A DNA stretch of 64,000 bases from Erythrophleum ivorense (taxonomy: Eukaryota; Streptophyta; Magnoliopsida; Fabales; Fabaceae), in the NCBI GenBank assembly GCA_026724425.1, contig JAIUCV010000002.1:2175001-2239000 (forward strand). The letters are read 5' to 3'. Each line of letters starts with the position of its first letter. Positions within the stretch are counted from its first letter, which is position 1. A model generated the notes under the pieces. That model had not been told where the DNA came from, made no database searches, and was given only the letters and a program-made list of their open reading frames with translations. Positions 48,501 to 60,372 of the stretch are shown here, one piece after another. Both the position numbers and the translations under genes were made by a program.

Positions 48501-48812
48501 GAAAAATAAGCGAAGGTGCGCCTGATCACCGATAACAACCAAAAAGAGAAAAAAAATGGAAAATACGAAATAAAAAATAAAATCCATGTATTTAGTTAAC
48601 ATTTTGCCAGGGAAGAAACAGAGAAGGTGGGGCAGTATGAAATAAGAATAAAGGAAGCAAAAATGACATGATTTAGCAAGCTTGTAGGAATTGGCGGCTT
48701 TATCAAAGAGATCGGCAGCATCCTCGAATTTGGAGCCGAACAATCCCCAGCCGCTAAGCTTCTTTTCTGCTTTGTTCTCGAATTCCTCGGCCCTTGCTAA
48801 CTGATCCGCCAT
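39560..48812 (-). CDS. ASNAP: Alpha-SNAP (alpha-soluble NSF attachment protein)
   Basis: Exons on the minus strand: 48812-48668, 47975-47926, 47820-47748, 42051-41972, 41821-41670, 40893-40734, 40650-40603, 40419-40339, 39640-39560, giving 289 residues, the usual plant length. It starts MADQLARAEEFENKAEKKLS, continues through TPR-like helices (KLAKSWDKGG, YEKAADFFQNEE, HLLNAGICQLCK) and ends KAKELEEDDLT, with the penultimate Leu that stimulates NSF. Role: adaptor that loads NSF ATPase onto SNARE complexes for recycling after vesicle fusion. Exon 3 has two possible donors seven bases apart; only the downstream GTATGT keeps phase with exon 4. Intron 3 (47747-42052) is 5.7 kb because a copia element is inserted in opposite orientation. 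The coding sequence itself is intact. Confidence 0.96.
42261..42265. repeat. Target-site duplication, left
   Basis: AGTAA directly precedes the 5' LTR and recurs at 47218-47222 directly after the 3' LTR, as expected for a 5-bp retrotransposon target duplication. Confidence 0.75.
42266..42554 (+). repeat. 5' LTR of copia element
   Basis: Begins TGTTGAAGCTTGCTGATAAC and ends just before the primer-binding site. It contains two copies of GGCTTATCACGTGT 59 bp apart and a TATATAAA box. The end reads TTAAT where the 3' LTR has TCACT, so the canonical terminal CA is not seen if the 289-bp boundary is right. Confidence 0.9.
42363..42480 (+). promoter_or_regulatory. LTR promoter: two G-boxes and a TATA box
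   Basis: CACGTG occurs at 42363-42368 and 42422-42427, each inside GGCTTATCACGTGT, with TATATAAA at 42473-42480. The same three sites stand at identical offsets in the 3' LTR (47026, 47085, 47136). CACGTG is the core bound by plant bHLH and bZIP factors, including ABA-response factors; use of these sites is inferred. Confidence 0.6.
42555..42566 (+). other. Primer-binding site (initiator tRNA-Met)
   Basis: TGGTATCAGAGC matches the reverse complement of the 3' end of plant initiator tRNA-Met, the usual copia primer. It starts immediately after the 289-bp LTR. Confidence 0.9.
42582..43499 (+). pseudogene. Copia gag remnant
   Basis: The reading starts ATGGATCCTCAACTTACTCC and follows the usual copia gag layout, but is broken by stops near 42627, 42899, 42972 and 43404. 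The longest open stretch is 43017-43406. A CCHC zinc knuckle (CQVCNKPGHINAHC, 43452-43493) follows in the same frame after the last stop, then a T-rich run where the frame shifts. It cannot make a complete nucleocapsid protein. Confidence 0.85.
43500..44790 (+). pseudogene. Copia protease and integrase remnant
   Basis: The protease site appears as DNGANSH near 43640, where active copia enzymes usually have a D-S/T-G-A core. The GAG-pre-integrase region follows. The integrase core is recognisable from the FIDDYSRFTW stretch near 44340 and NGRAERKH near 44560. It is interrupted by a frameshift around 44055-44100 and by stops at 44281, 44467 and 44788, so the enzyme is inactive. Confidence 0.85.
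44833..46929 (+). pseudogene. Copia reverse transcriptase and RNase H remnant
   Basis: The longest open part is 45247-46629. Family landmarks are present: WIYKLKFDSDGS, HKARLVAKGFQQ, QLDINNAFLNG, YGLKQAPRAW and the catalytic YVDD (45967-45978). RNase H is recognisable from its GYCVFL and SRSST motifs; a usually conserved Asp-Ala-Asp-Trp stretch is altered. A stop at 46627-46629 splits RNase H, and the frame reopens to the C-terminal NCLTKPL region, ending in the 3' LTR. A further stop lies at about 45208. Confidence 0.88.
46929..47217 (+). repeat. 3' LTR of copia element
   Basis: Same length as the 5' LTR. It is preceded by the polypurine tract AGGGGGG and followed by AGTAA (47218-47222). 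Differences from the 5' LTR are mostly C/T or A/G transitions. Confidence 0.9.
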
Positions 48813-49754
48813 ATCTCTTCTTTCTCAAAAAGTGATCAATTCAACGTATTTTTCAGTTCCTGGTAAGGGGAGGTTTCATGAGGGGTATACCATTCAACAA
48901 AGCAAGGGGCTCTCAGAGAGCGTCAAAACTTGCGGTATCTTCCGCCAAAAAAAAATTTGCAAAATGCTTTCTTGGGCCAAATCACGAACGGTTGGCCTTC
49001 TTGGGCTACATTGGCCCGCCCAATGACGGAGTGGATAATTTGAGAAAAATGTAGTCCAAGAAATGTATTAGCTTAGTTATTATAATTATATTATCAAAAT
49101 ACAAAATTTAGCATTTTGATAGTTGAGTGGGCAAAATTTATTTTATTTTATTGTTATATTTTTAATGGAACATTCCGCATTCCACAAAACGTCTTTCGAT
49201 GTAAACTTGCAATCCTAGTTCTAGCAACCCAAAAAATAAAATTGCAATTCAACGAGTTAGTCACAACTCTGACATTTGTACCAAAAAAAAAACTTCAATT
49301 TTTACTTGTGTAATTTTATAAATAATATTTTATTTTCTAAATTTTTTTAAATATTAGATATAATTTTTATATTCTTAATTTATTGATTCATCGCTGAAAT
49401 CATAAATTAAAAAGATTAAAATTTAAATTTCAAAACGTAATTTAATAATAATTTATTTCTTTCAAATAATTCTTCACAAATTTAACTGTAGATTTTTTTA
49501 AAGAAAAATTAAATTGCAATTCTTGGTTTACTTTTGATATATATGGCCGACCAGACGATAATACTTTCCTGATACATTTGTTATAAATACTTAAAATGGT
49601 TAATTTAAGAATTAAACTTATATATAATTTTTTATATTTTTATTATCAACTTTTTTTAATTTAAATATGACAACTATATATTTATCCAATAATAATATAA
49701 CAAGTATATGCTTTAATTGAAAACCATCTCATTATTTGTAAAAATTATATACTT

Positions 49755-49840
49755 GTTATATTATTAATGAAGAATTATATATTTGTCATATTTTAATTGA
49801 AAATTTTGACAATAAGTATGTAAAAAATTGTATATAATTT
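49755..49840. repeat. AT-rich dispersed repeat (second location)
   Basis: ATTATTAATGAAGAATTATA followed by a CATATTTTAATTGAAAATTT run matches the repeat at 21041-21108 at about 80% by eye. Confidence 0.4.
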
Positions 49841-50386
49841 TTTCATTTAATTGATAAAAAAATGACATTTTTTAATCATTATAGCTTCAATTTTTTGAAA
49901 GAATACATATTAATAAAATCTGAAATTTATCAAAATAACTAGTTAGAAACCTTATGCATGGTGCAAGGTATTTAAATTTTATATCATAGGAGATGTAAAT
50001 GAAATTATATATATATGCAAAAAAAAATTGTATATAAATAAGTTTATGAAATATTTAGAGGAAAACAATAAGTTTAGTGATAAACATGTATATATCTAGC
50101 ATTTAAAATGATATTTATTGAAGGATAATTTTAATAAATTATTTCCATCCAGATTATATAACATTCCAGATTCCCAATGAAAATGAAAACAATAAAAATT
50201 CCCTACTTCTAAATAAGGCATTTCTCCTTAAACCATTCAAAGAATGTGAACATTGACTCATCAGCAATCATTTATAAAAAGTTGATACAATATTTGGAAT
50301 GTTACCCCTTACTCATCATTTCCTACCGGTGCACTTCTAATAATATTTTTTTACTTTGAAACCGAGACTAAAGCAATTTTTTTTTA

Positions 50387-50593
50387 TGAGTCTATCTGGT
50401 TGAATGATATAAAAATAAATAAATGTAAAAAATAAATAAATAAAATAAAATAAATAATTTTTATATCTTTACTTTTAAAAAAGTAATAAAAAATAAAGTA
50501 TTATTGAGTGATATCCATAAAAATATAATAAAAATGATACACAATTTGAAAATGGATTTCCCCCCCCCCCCTTACAACTAACCAAATGAGGCC
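50387..50593. mobile_element. Candidate small Tourist-like MITE
   Basis: TTA flanks both sides (50384-50386 and 50594-50596). Ends are TGAGTCTATCTGGTTGAAT on the left and GGCCTCATTTGGTTAG (other strand) on the right, only weakly inverted (about 8 of 14). The interior is AT-rich with a C run near 50562-50573. Confidence 0.4.
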
Positions 50594-51016
50594 TTAGGAT
50601 TGACCATTGCCCCTTTTTTTAAACTGCTTTTCTTCCTCTTCCTTTTTCAAGTCAACCCTTCTAGTTGCCACAACATTGACATTGTGTGCCACAAACCTCT
50701 CTCTCTCTGGAATATGTTTTGCCAAAACTTAACAGTACTAGTTACCCCATGGAATGCTTGATAGAGATGCACATTCTATACATTTCAAAACAATGAGACA
50801 CGATGATTCAGTTATAACATGGCTATCTCACCATTTAGTAAGCATAAAAGGAAAAATTCTACTTAAAATCAGTTTCCAAAACAGCAAATGGTGAAACAAA
50901 ATTTTAGGTTGGAAAAAGGTAATAATAAAAAATATCATAGAAGTTAGCATTCAAACTATCTGAAAGCATATCCAAGGCATGCATTCGAATGGATAAACAA
51001 TCCCAAGCATAAAACA

Positions 51017-51087
51017 CCCCTAAGGTTTTGAGAAATTACAATATATATATATATAGATAATAAATAAAATAAATTAAACAAAAGTTA

Positions 51088-51130
<43 letters not shown>

Positions 51131-51201
51131 ATGTTGGTACGGCATAGATTACATAAAGAGTAAATTACATGCAAGACCCCTAAGGTTTTGAAAAATTACA
51201 A
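51017..51201. repeat. Direct repeat flanking a TA microsatellite
   Basis: CCCCTAAGGTTTTGAGAAAT at 51017 recurs as CCCCTAAGGTTTTGAAAAAT at 51177; over 25 bases there is a single mismatch. Between them lies a (TA)n tract (51092-51129). This could be the remains of a small element or a local duplication. Confidence 0.6.
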
Positions 51202-51332
51202 ATATCTCCCTTAAATCTCTATTTTAACCTTTCATATGACAAATCAACCCTTATGGCATTGAAATACTAGAAAGAAAGGATAAAATCACCATTTGATACC
51301 TAAATTATCATTCTAAATAAGCCCTTGATGTA

Positions 51333-51359
51333 TAATAATAATAATAATAATAATAATAA
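51333..51359. repeat. (TAA)n microsatellite
   Basis: About nine TAA units. Confidence 0.9.
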
Positions 51360-54300
51360 CATTATCTGCCATTCGCTGCAGTCAACTATAATCTTTTTGG
51401 TATAAAAAATATTCAACATATTTTAAACTTCCTATTGTTTTGACTGCCACTGGAGTTTTGTTCACGTGGTATCACTTTGCAATAAGCTATTCATGCTGTA
51501 GGATTTGTCATGGACTTTTATGAAGTCAAATTCATTTCGGCATATGAATGCATATATAGGGAGAGAAAGACAGAAAACAAACCTATGCGTTCTGTAAAAT
51601 TTTAAAACCTTTATGTAGAAGTTAAATATTTATATCATTGTATATAGTGCAAAGTATTTAGTAGCAAGCAACATAGCAAGAAAAAAATATGTAATGCATC
51701 ATACATAGTTACATACCTTAAGAATCAGCACCCAAATATTGACAGCCAAATTTCATGATAAAGCCACAGGGAGAACAACTTGATGTGACTTACCTACTGA
51801 TAAGAAGTGAAACCAATTTGCAGCAGCATAAAGTACTACTTATAATTAGCATTTATCTTCACATTGAAAATTATAAAGCTTCTAATTATAGCTTGTTATT
51901 GCAGATGTGGTAGTATTGCGCTGTCCAAATGAATTATTAACTTCATAAGTTAGTGCTTCATAATTTACTACCGCATAAAGCATCCTTACTAATCTTGTTG
52001 CTTATTCACCTGAAGATGGCTCACCCAAAAACAAACTTTGATAGCTAGTACCCTTTAAACAATCCACACATTAAGACAAATAAAGGGTCAATGAGGCTAA
52101 GTATTGATTTGATACAATAAATAGCTATAAAGATAAAATTTCAAAGACAAATAATCAATGGCAAAGTAGTGTAAGAGCATAAAAAGCAAAATCCAATCCA
52201 CATAATGTTTAAAAAAGTAGTCAACATAGCAACATAAGAAGTTCTTATTGCTCTGGCTTGTTGGAATAGTTAAAAAATAATCAACATAAAAAGCAAAAAA
52301 AAAAAAAAAGAATTTATATAAAATAATAACCCTACAAAGTCCAATATAACAACCCTAAAATTTGCAAGTTCTAACTGTCAATAGTATAGCCCAAAATTGG
52401 AAACTTGAAACCAACTACTGGTTGTGAGATTTGGCTGCACATCAAGCAAAGATTTTCTACATTGCTCGAGCTACTTTCATGTTGATCCCATAGTTGACTG
52501 ATCTAAACTTTAAATCTTCTTGATGCTTAGCTATACCAATAACTTGTTACTCAGCAAGCAACTCATTAGATAATTGGAGTTATGCACCATGCGGTTTTCG
52601 TTACTTGCTGATTAATCTTTATTATTATACAAAATCTCACGCAATAATAATTTATAAAAGAAAAGAAGATATGATGTCAAAGGACACTTAATATATATAG
52701 ACCTGGAAATGAATTCATCAATGTCTTGTTTGGTGAAACCGTCAAGGTAGTTTATTAATTAATGAAGATATAATGAATATCTAAGTTGTGGTGGCCAACC
52801 AGTAACAGTATAACACCACAAAATAAAAAACCGTCTTGGTAGTTTATATATATGTACATTTCCGCTCTCAAAGTTTTCTTGTGTTTGGAAAAAACGCAAT
52901 GTGGGTATATGAATTTTATAGAAACAGAATGAATGTTCGGATAAAATAACGATGGATTTGGGTTCCAGGGATTGTTATCACAAAACGCAGCCTCTTCTAC
53001 CCCAATGAGAGACGAGAGGTTGTTTGGGTTCTATCAGCTAAAAAACATAGCCACGTGTGTAGCTCTAGTCGCATCTCAAATTAGAAATTATAATCTCAAA
53101 TTTATGATATTTCAATGAAATCCCAAGAGCAGGTTAATATCAATTTTAGAGCTCCACGCATGAAACAGGGGGCTCAAGAAACGAGCACTGATTTTCCATT
53201 CAAACAAACAAGGTTCTACAAGCGAGTGACATAAAAGTTAGCAGGAAAACGAGAAAGCACCAGTGGGGGAGCCTTTGATTTTGATTTGGTGTTTGGTTTT
53301 TATGAGGAAAAAAGGAAGTGGATTGGTTTGAGATGCTTGTGATGAGAGACGTGAGCAGAGGGAACAAAGCAATGGAAGGATGCTCCCCGTGTTTTATGGT
53401 ACAACCTTTTTTTTTTTTCCTCAAACGAATGATTTGGGTGGCATTTCATCGTTTAAAATGGAGAAAACTATATACATGACTTTTATGTAGGAAAAAAAAA
53501 CACTAACAAATGAGTTAACGGATTTTGTTTAAAAAGATTTTTGTTAATCAAATTAAAATTAAAAGTTAAAATTTATTTTAAAAATTTTAATTTTAAGGAA
53601 TTATATTAAAATAATAAATAAAATTAAAGAAGCAATTCACTAAAATAAAATTTAATCTTATTATAATATTTTTATAAATTTGTTATACGTAAACGATATA
53701 TCATAGATACGGGACCATTATTGAACATCGCAGAAACTAGAGCCCGTGATGTTCCAATCCACTCAGTTGAAAATGACATAACCCATATCCATGATGAGGC
53801 CAATGGCATTGTATTCGTTCGCTTTTCATACAATGATCTCACAGTAGGGTCCAATACATATTTGTATTTAGTCAAAGCCCATTTATGTGGAAGTGAAAGC
53901 GTTCCCTTTGAAATGAACAATTCAATACAAAGAAAATCAAATAAATTTTGATATGATAAAACAACATTAAAAATGTCAATAATGTATATATTATCAAATA
54001 TTAAACTATCAATAATAGTTTAACAGGTTGTCTATTCATAGTTTATACAATGAAAATATTATTTTTAGTTTAAAAATACCTTAGTAAATGTTAACATATT
54101 AAAAAAACTACATAAATACAACTTTTATTTATATTACCATAAATAAATTATTACATTATTCTCTATCATTCATCGAACTTCCGTAATTTTTTTTTATCAT
54201 ATTCATTACTATTTAGTATTCACTACTCTTAATTGGGGGTTTGGTTTCTGGTTCCGAATAAATCAATTTCCTTTTTATGTATATAATTTAAACTTTAAAG

Positions 54301-54470
54301 AAGTTACATAATACAGATGAGGTCCATGTTTAATATTAAACATATCTTGAAAATCTGACCATAAGATCATCGCGCAGGCACGCATAATATAAATACAAAA
54401 TACAAATTACCATGAAAGATCCTACTTGTAGAGAACAGAAGACCTTCGCTGCGTCTCCACTAATACAAAA

Positions 54471-56996
54471 ATGAAGCTTGACTCCGACATCACCGGAGAT
54501 ATTGTCCCTCTCCTTGCAGACATAGAAGAGTCACCGGAAGATCCGAATTCACAAGTTGGTTCAATACCGGGAGCGGTGTTCAACATCTCAACCACCATGA
54601 TTGGTGCCGGAATAATGTCGATTCCGGCGACGATGAAGGTACTGGGCATAGTTCCGGGGTTCATACTGATCGTCTTCGTCGCATTCATGACAGACATCAC
54701 GGTGGAGTTTATGTTAAGGTACACCAGCTCCGGCAAATCAATCACCTACGCCGGCATGGTTGGCGAGTCCTTCGGCGCACTTGGATCCCTCGCGGTCAAA
54801 ATATGCGTCATCATCACCAATCTTGGAGTCCTGATCATCTATTTTATTATACTGGGTGAGTTCGCCTTCATTCGAATTTTCCAGAAAGTATATCGAGAAC
54901 TGTCTTGTTCAAATCTGTTTTGATTTTCATGTAATTGTAAATAAATTGTGCCCTAATTTTTGCTCGGAAATGATTTGGAGCACTTCAATTTAAGCTAATT
55001 TGGGGTTAATTTACATTTAGTTCATATTCTTTGGTAGTTTGGATATCAGAGAGTAGAGAAAATTGAAAAAGAAAAACATCTGGTGAAGAAAGAAAAACCA
55101 GAGTTGTGGATGAGGATTATTTTGTTTCAAAAAGGAGAGGGTCGGTGGGGTGGGGACAGTGGAGAGCGTGGCATCCACTTGTCTCTTGGGCCATTTACGT
55201 GTGTTGATAAATAGATAAATATTAATTTAGGAAATGAAGAACATTGTAAAATGGTTTTTGGTAGGAGACGTGCTATGTGGAAATGCGTCAAACGGAGAAA
55301 TGCACTTGGGTGTTCTGCAACAATGGTTGGGCATCCACTGGTGGACCTCACGCGCTTTTGCCCTTCTCTTGCTTGCTCTCTTCATCATGCTTCCTCTTCT
55401 TTTGTTACGCCGTGTTGGTCAGTACCCACTCTTTCCCTTTTTCATTTTTTACAAAATCCCCCATTGACATTTTTTGAAAACTACTCTTTTATCCATATAT
55501 TCTCACTCAATTTTTAATTTAATTCCTATTATTTAAAATTTGTTTAATTTGATATTTAACATTAAACTTTTTTAATATTTTATTATAATTTGTTCACATA
55601 ATTAATCATGTATTATTCTGATACTTTAATTTTATATTATTTAATCTAATTCATCTAGTTAACTTAATTAATATATGTGTTGTATCATATTTTATATATA
55701 TATAGGAATTAATCTTATTTTATTATCTATTTTTTATTTTTATTTTTTGTATAACTTATGTGTATTTAAAGTATTAAAATAATATATAAGGGGTATGTCT
55801 TTAAAATATTATCAAAAGTTTAATAGTAGGAATTAAATTAAAATTTTTTTAGGTTATAATGATCAAATTATAAATCTTTAAACTTTAAAAATCAAGTTAA
55901 AAGGTAAATGAAACTGTAGAGATGGAAAGAATAGTTTAACCTACTTTTTTTAAAAAACGCTTTGCAGATTCACTAAGGTACAGTTCTGCAATATCAATTC
56001 TACTAGCACTTGTGTTCGTTGCAATTAGCTCATCCATGGCCTTTTACGCATTGTGGTCTGGCAAAACTCAAACCCTAAGAATTTTCCCTGATTTCTCTCA
56101 AGTCTCCCTCTTTGATCTATTCACCACTGTTCCTGTGTTCGTTACGGGTTTTGGATTCCATGTGAACGGTAACTTCTAAGATTCATATAGACCCGCTAAT
56201 TTGTGGCAGATTAATGTAAGGCGTTTGAATATATATATTAATAAGGAGTATTGTTTGTTATAGTTCATCCAATAAGAGCAGAACTCGGGAAACCTGGAGA
56301 AATGAGCGTAGCAGTGCGGATATCATTGATAATCTGCGTGGCCATTTACTTTGCAATTGGGTTCTTCGGGTATTTATTGTTTGGAGACTCCATAATGGCG
56401 GATATGCTGGTAAACTTCGACCAAAATTCCCATACCACTGCAGGAAGATTGCTCAACGACGTAGTGCGGTTGAGTTATGCACTCCATCTTGCTCTGGTGT
56501 TCCCCATTATGAATTATTCCTTGAGGGTTAACATAGATGAGCTAATCTTCTCAAACAAAAACAAAGCTGATCTCGCTTGCGACACCCCGCGATTTGTGTG
56601 TCTCACAGTGGGTCTGCTGGCCTTCACGTACGCGGTGGCCGTAGCAATTCCAAATATATGGTATTTCTTTCAGTTCTTGGGCTCCACTACCATCGTTTGC
56701 CTCTCCTTCATATTCCCTTCTGCTATCATTTTAAGGTACTAATTTTAATTTCAAATATCAAACACAAACACGGCTTTTTTTTTTTCTCTAATTTCCGTGC
56801 TTTGTTGATAAGATAAAGTTAACAGTAATTCATTTCACTTCGTGTGTTATGAATGATTCGTTTATATTTGTTATGTTCTGAGGGCAGGGATATGCAGGGT
56901 ATAGCAACGACAAAAGATCGAATCATGGCAATAGCGGTGACTGTTTTGGCTGTGGTGACAAGCGGAGTTGCTATTTGGACCAACCTGTACGGTTGA
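54471..56996 (+). CDS. AVT6: AVT6-type amino-acid transporter, tandem copy 1
   Basis: Exons 54471-54855, 55265-55417, 55968-56168, 56264-56735, 56888-56996 give 439 residues with all phases matching. The acidic N-terminus is followed by GAVFNISTTMIGAGIMSIPA, the hallmark first membrane segment of the AAAP/SLC38-like family, and about ten further hydrophobic segments. Other landmarks are GIHWWTSRAFALLL, FGYLLFGDSI and WYFFQFLGSTT. Established knowledge: plant AVT6 proteins are vacuolar or ER amino-acid exporters, shown for acidic amino acids in some members. Exon 4 starts VHPIRAELGKP, whereas copy 2 and relatives have the VHPIGFEL form. It lies 2.1 kb upstream of a second gene with identical intron positions. 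Confidence 0.93.
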
Positions 56997-59103
56997 ACTG
57001 CAGACAAATCATATAATTCCACTCTTTAATTTATTTTTGATTTATACTTTTAATACTCGTTACATTTAAATTGTAAATGAAGTATTTAGTTTGGTAAGGA
57101 AAAACATCTATGTCCCAGAAAAGTCAACAAAACAATATTTAGAAGAAATCATCCACATCGCGTCCTCTTGAAGGAAACAGAACGATATCTAGGGCTACGT
57201 ACTATTGTTCAAGTAGGTTGGGATTATTTAATTTATACCAAGAAAATATTACAAAATTCAGAAGTAGGCCGAGGGAGTTCTGGTTGACACCAAATTTAAG
57301 TATACCCTTTTAACGGCGCGTATTCAGGAATCTATGAATTGATTAATGGCCAAATTAAAATGATATATTATTAGTTTGTGCATGATCCCCTGTTACAACA
57401 AATTGGTCAAAATATCAAAAAGGAAAAATATGAAGAATAATTGAAGGTCATCAACGTTAAATGCAGCTTGAAAACGTGAGATGATAAAGGACAAGGATGG
57501 GTACTTCCTAAGATAACACAACTATATAATTAAAATACCAATAATTCAATACAAGCTTACTCTAGATATCAAGGCTAAGGCATCGCCATTATTGCGAAGC
57601 AAATGTATATGTCGTCTTCATTATTTTAATAAAGCATAAGCAAGTGTTGGTTTCCCCAAGTTGACGGATGCGATGACTTATAATGGTTTTGGCGTGAGTG
57701 GATGAAATACCGAAAGCCCATGGTGCACAACATGACATGAATGCAATATTTATTAGGAGGGTTGATAAATGAGTTTCGTTTTAGACTAAAATTAAACTAA
57801 ATCAAAATTTTCAGTTTTAACTTCTAATAAGTTTAGTTTAATTTTTGCTTATTTTGATTTGATTTGATTTAATTTTTTTTGTTTAAAAGTGATTTCATTG
57901 TTAAAATTTTTTTTATAATATGTAAAATTTGATTTCTAATATCATATATTTTTTAATATTATAATCAGTAATAATGTTAAAATAATTTATTTATAATTAT
58001 ATTTAATTATTTTACCATTATAAATAAATGTTATAGGTAAAGATAAAATAAATAATAATATTTTAAAGATAATTTATTTAATAAATTCATCTATATATAA
58101 GTAAAGAAAAAAATATTATTCATCTTTTTATTGATAAAAGGTTGATGTATAATTTTTTTTTTTTTGGGTGATAAAAGGCTGTTACATATGTTAGGCTTAG
58201 TTGATAGAAAAAAAACAAATATGTTATTGGTTTGATTAATAAAACTAAGAATTGAACCAATTAAATCAGTCCTATAATGTCCAAACCTATTTTAATCTTT
58301 TTTTTAATAGATGTAATTTGATTTTTATCAATTTGAGTTGATTTGATTTATTTCAATCAATTTAGATTGATTTTGAAAACTGTTAATATTTATAACATGT
58401 GAAACGAAAATTAAACTTTATTATAGAAAGTTCAACTTTTATTTTACATCATTTCAAGATTTATATATATAATAATAATAATTTATAAATAAAAACCTCG
58501 ACTTCTCCTTTGTAATCTTATTACACTTTTGTTCAAACACTCCCACTATCTTTGAGCAATTATTTTATGAAGTTACTTTGCACAGATCATATTTTTAAGT
58601 TTAAAAGAGATACAATTTTAAATTTGTAATTTATAAAATAATTTAATTTTCCCATCGTCTATGAAAACAAAAAATTGTAAGTTCATTGTACTTAAATAAA
58701 ATTCTTATTGATCTTTTATCCAGGTATTGAGCACGGGGAAAACTTAGAAGGTTACAAATAATGAACCTGTGAGGCAGCCGCCCGGTCGGAGTCAACAACT
58801 AACAACACCTCACACAATTTTTTAGTCTTTAAATTCCTTATATATATATATATATATATATAGTAGACTTTAAATTCCAATCTTATCCATACCGGATTGC
58901 CTTGCGTGTAAACAATATAAAAATGCATTTTTCTTTTTCAGTATTTCAATAATGGCAAATTCCCAATCTTGCCTTTGAATAAAAGCTTCATGTAAACATA
59001 TGGAACACGAGAACAATTCCGGCACCATTTTTCTTTCCCCTGACCCCTCAAATTCACTTTTGGGCAAAAGAAAAAAACAAAGGCCCACAAGTTCGCCGCC
59101 GAC
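56997..59103. other. Spacer between the tandem transporter genes
   Basis: No gene seen. About 57780-58400 is AT-rich with repeated TTGATTTGATTTGATT words, reminiscent of old MITE DNA, but no ends could be defined. A TA microsatellite lies at 58839-58862, upstream of the second transporter. Confidence 0.5.
58839..58862. repeat. (TA)n microsatellite
   Basis: About 12 TA units roughly 240 bp upstream of the second transporter start. Confidence 0.9.
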
Positions 59104-60331
59104 ATGTCGCCGGCGGCCGGGGTAGAAGTCCCCCTTTTGCCGGAAGGTAAAGGAGCTGCCAAACCAGCATCGGTCACCGGCGCTGTGTTCAATGTCGCTA
59201 CCACCATAGTCGGGGCCGGAATCATGTCGATTCCAGCGACTGTAATGGTTGTGGGTGTGATTCCTGCTTTCGTGATGATTTTGATCATTGCTATGCTGGC
59301 CGAAGTATCTGTGGATTTTCTTCTGAGGTTCACGCATTCCGGCGAGACGACGACATACTCCGGCGTGATGAGAGAGGCATTCGGACCGGCTGGAGCAGTA
59401 GCCACACAAGTTCTTGTCATAATTACTAATTATGGGTGCTTAATTATGTACTTGATTATTATCGGTAAGAATACATTTACCTAATTTGAGACACTGCGAA
59501 TTGGAAGCTGTTGACTTTGGCATTTTTAGCTACACCCAGTTTTAGTGGTGTATTTTTTTGCAATTCAGCTAGATATCAAAGGAAGGAGTTTTAAAAAGAG
59601 TTATTTGGAGCGCCCTTCACTCCAATACCAAAAAGGATTAAGATAACCCCATCTCCCAGTTCATGCAGACCCTTGAACTTCACATGCTTCCATCTCAAAC
59701 GTGCTGCGAAGCCAAAGGTGTCCATGAACTAGAAGCTAAGGTCTACCATCAACTCCTTTCAGACTTGGTGTGCAGGGACCCCTAGTTCAATCCCATTACT
59801 TTGAAGTCTGAACTAAAATAAAAGTATAGAAAAGTTTGTGAGATCTGAAGGTATTTTAGCATAGGTACTTCTAACTTGAGATTATATAGGCCAACATATG
59901 GGTTCTATAGATGTAATACGGACCATTGAATTTGATAATAGCAGATCTCAAAATAGGATCTTGATGCCTAAGAATTGGGGAAAGCATTGTATTAATTTAA
60001 AGTCTAACATTATTGCTGATTGAGAATCTTTTCCTTTCTATTTTGTGATCAAGAATTGATCTAATATATGTTTAAATGAAGGTCCCTGATAGTGTTTGAT
60101 AATGTGCGTACTTGCGTGGCCATGACAGTTTGATTGGCTGATCTTCTGTTTGAAGATTGATTAAGTTTATATCTTTTAATTTCCTGCTTACAAGTGGATT
60201 TAGTTAAATCCAATTAAGGCAAATTGCCATCCATTAGGAATTTGTTTGCTTAGCATGACTTAAAGAGAATATCCTTTTGTCACTGTATAAAAAAATACGT
60301 ACTGAATATATCCCATTCTTTTTCTTCTGTC

Positions 60332-60372
<41 letters not shown>

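Larger units (their letters stand above)
48813..54470. other. 5.7-kb intergenic region between alpha-SNAP and AVT6 genes
   Basis: The alpha-SNAP promoter and leader (about 48813-49030) are less AT-rich. Further right are an AT-rich repeat shared with 21 kb, a small Tourist-like element (50387-50593), a direct repeat (51017 and 51177), TA and TAA microsatellites, and a GC-richer island at 53717-53925 that is open on both strands. A 74-codon minus-strand frame at 53200-53424 has a hydrophobic C-terminus but no recognised family. No gene is called. Confidence 0.55.

Noticed and set aside
53100..53430. Possible microRNA precursor or small secreted peptide gene
   Set aside because: An AGAGCTCC word recalls miR159/319 hairpins, but no matching mature sequence or opposing arm was found; the 74-codon frame lacks a typical signal-peptide layout.
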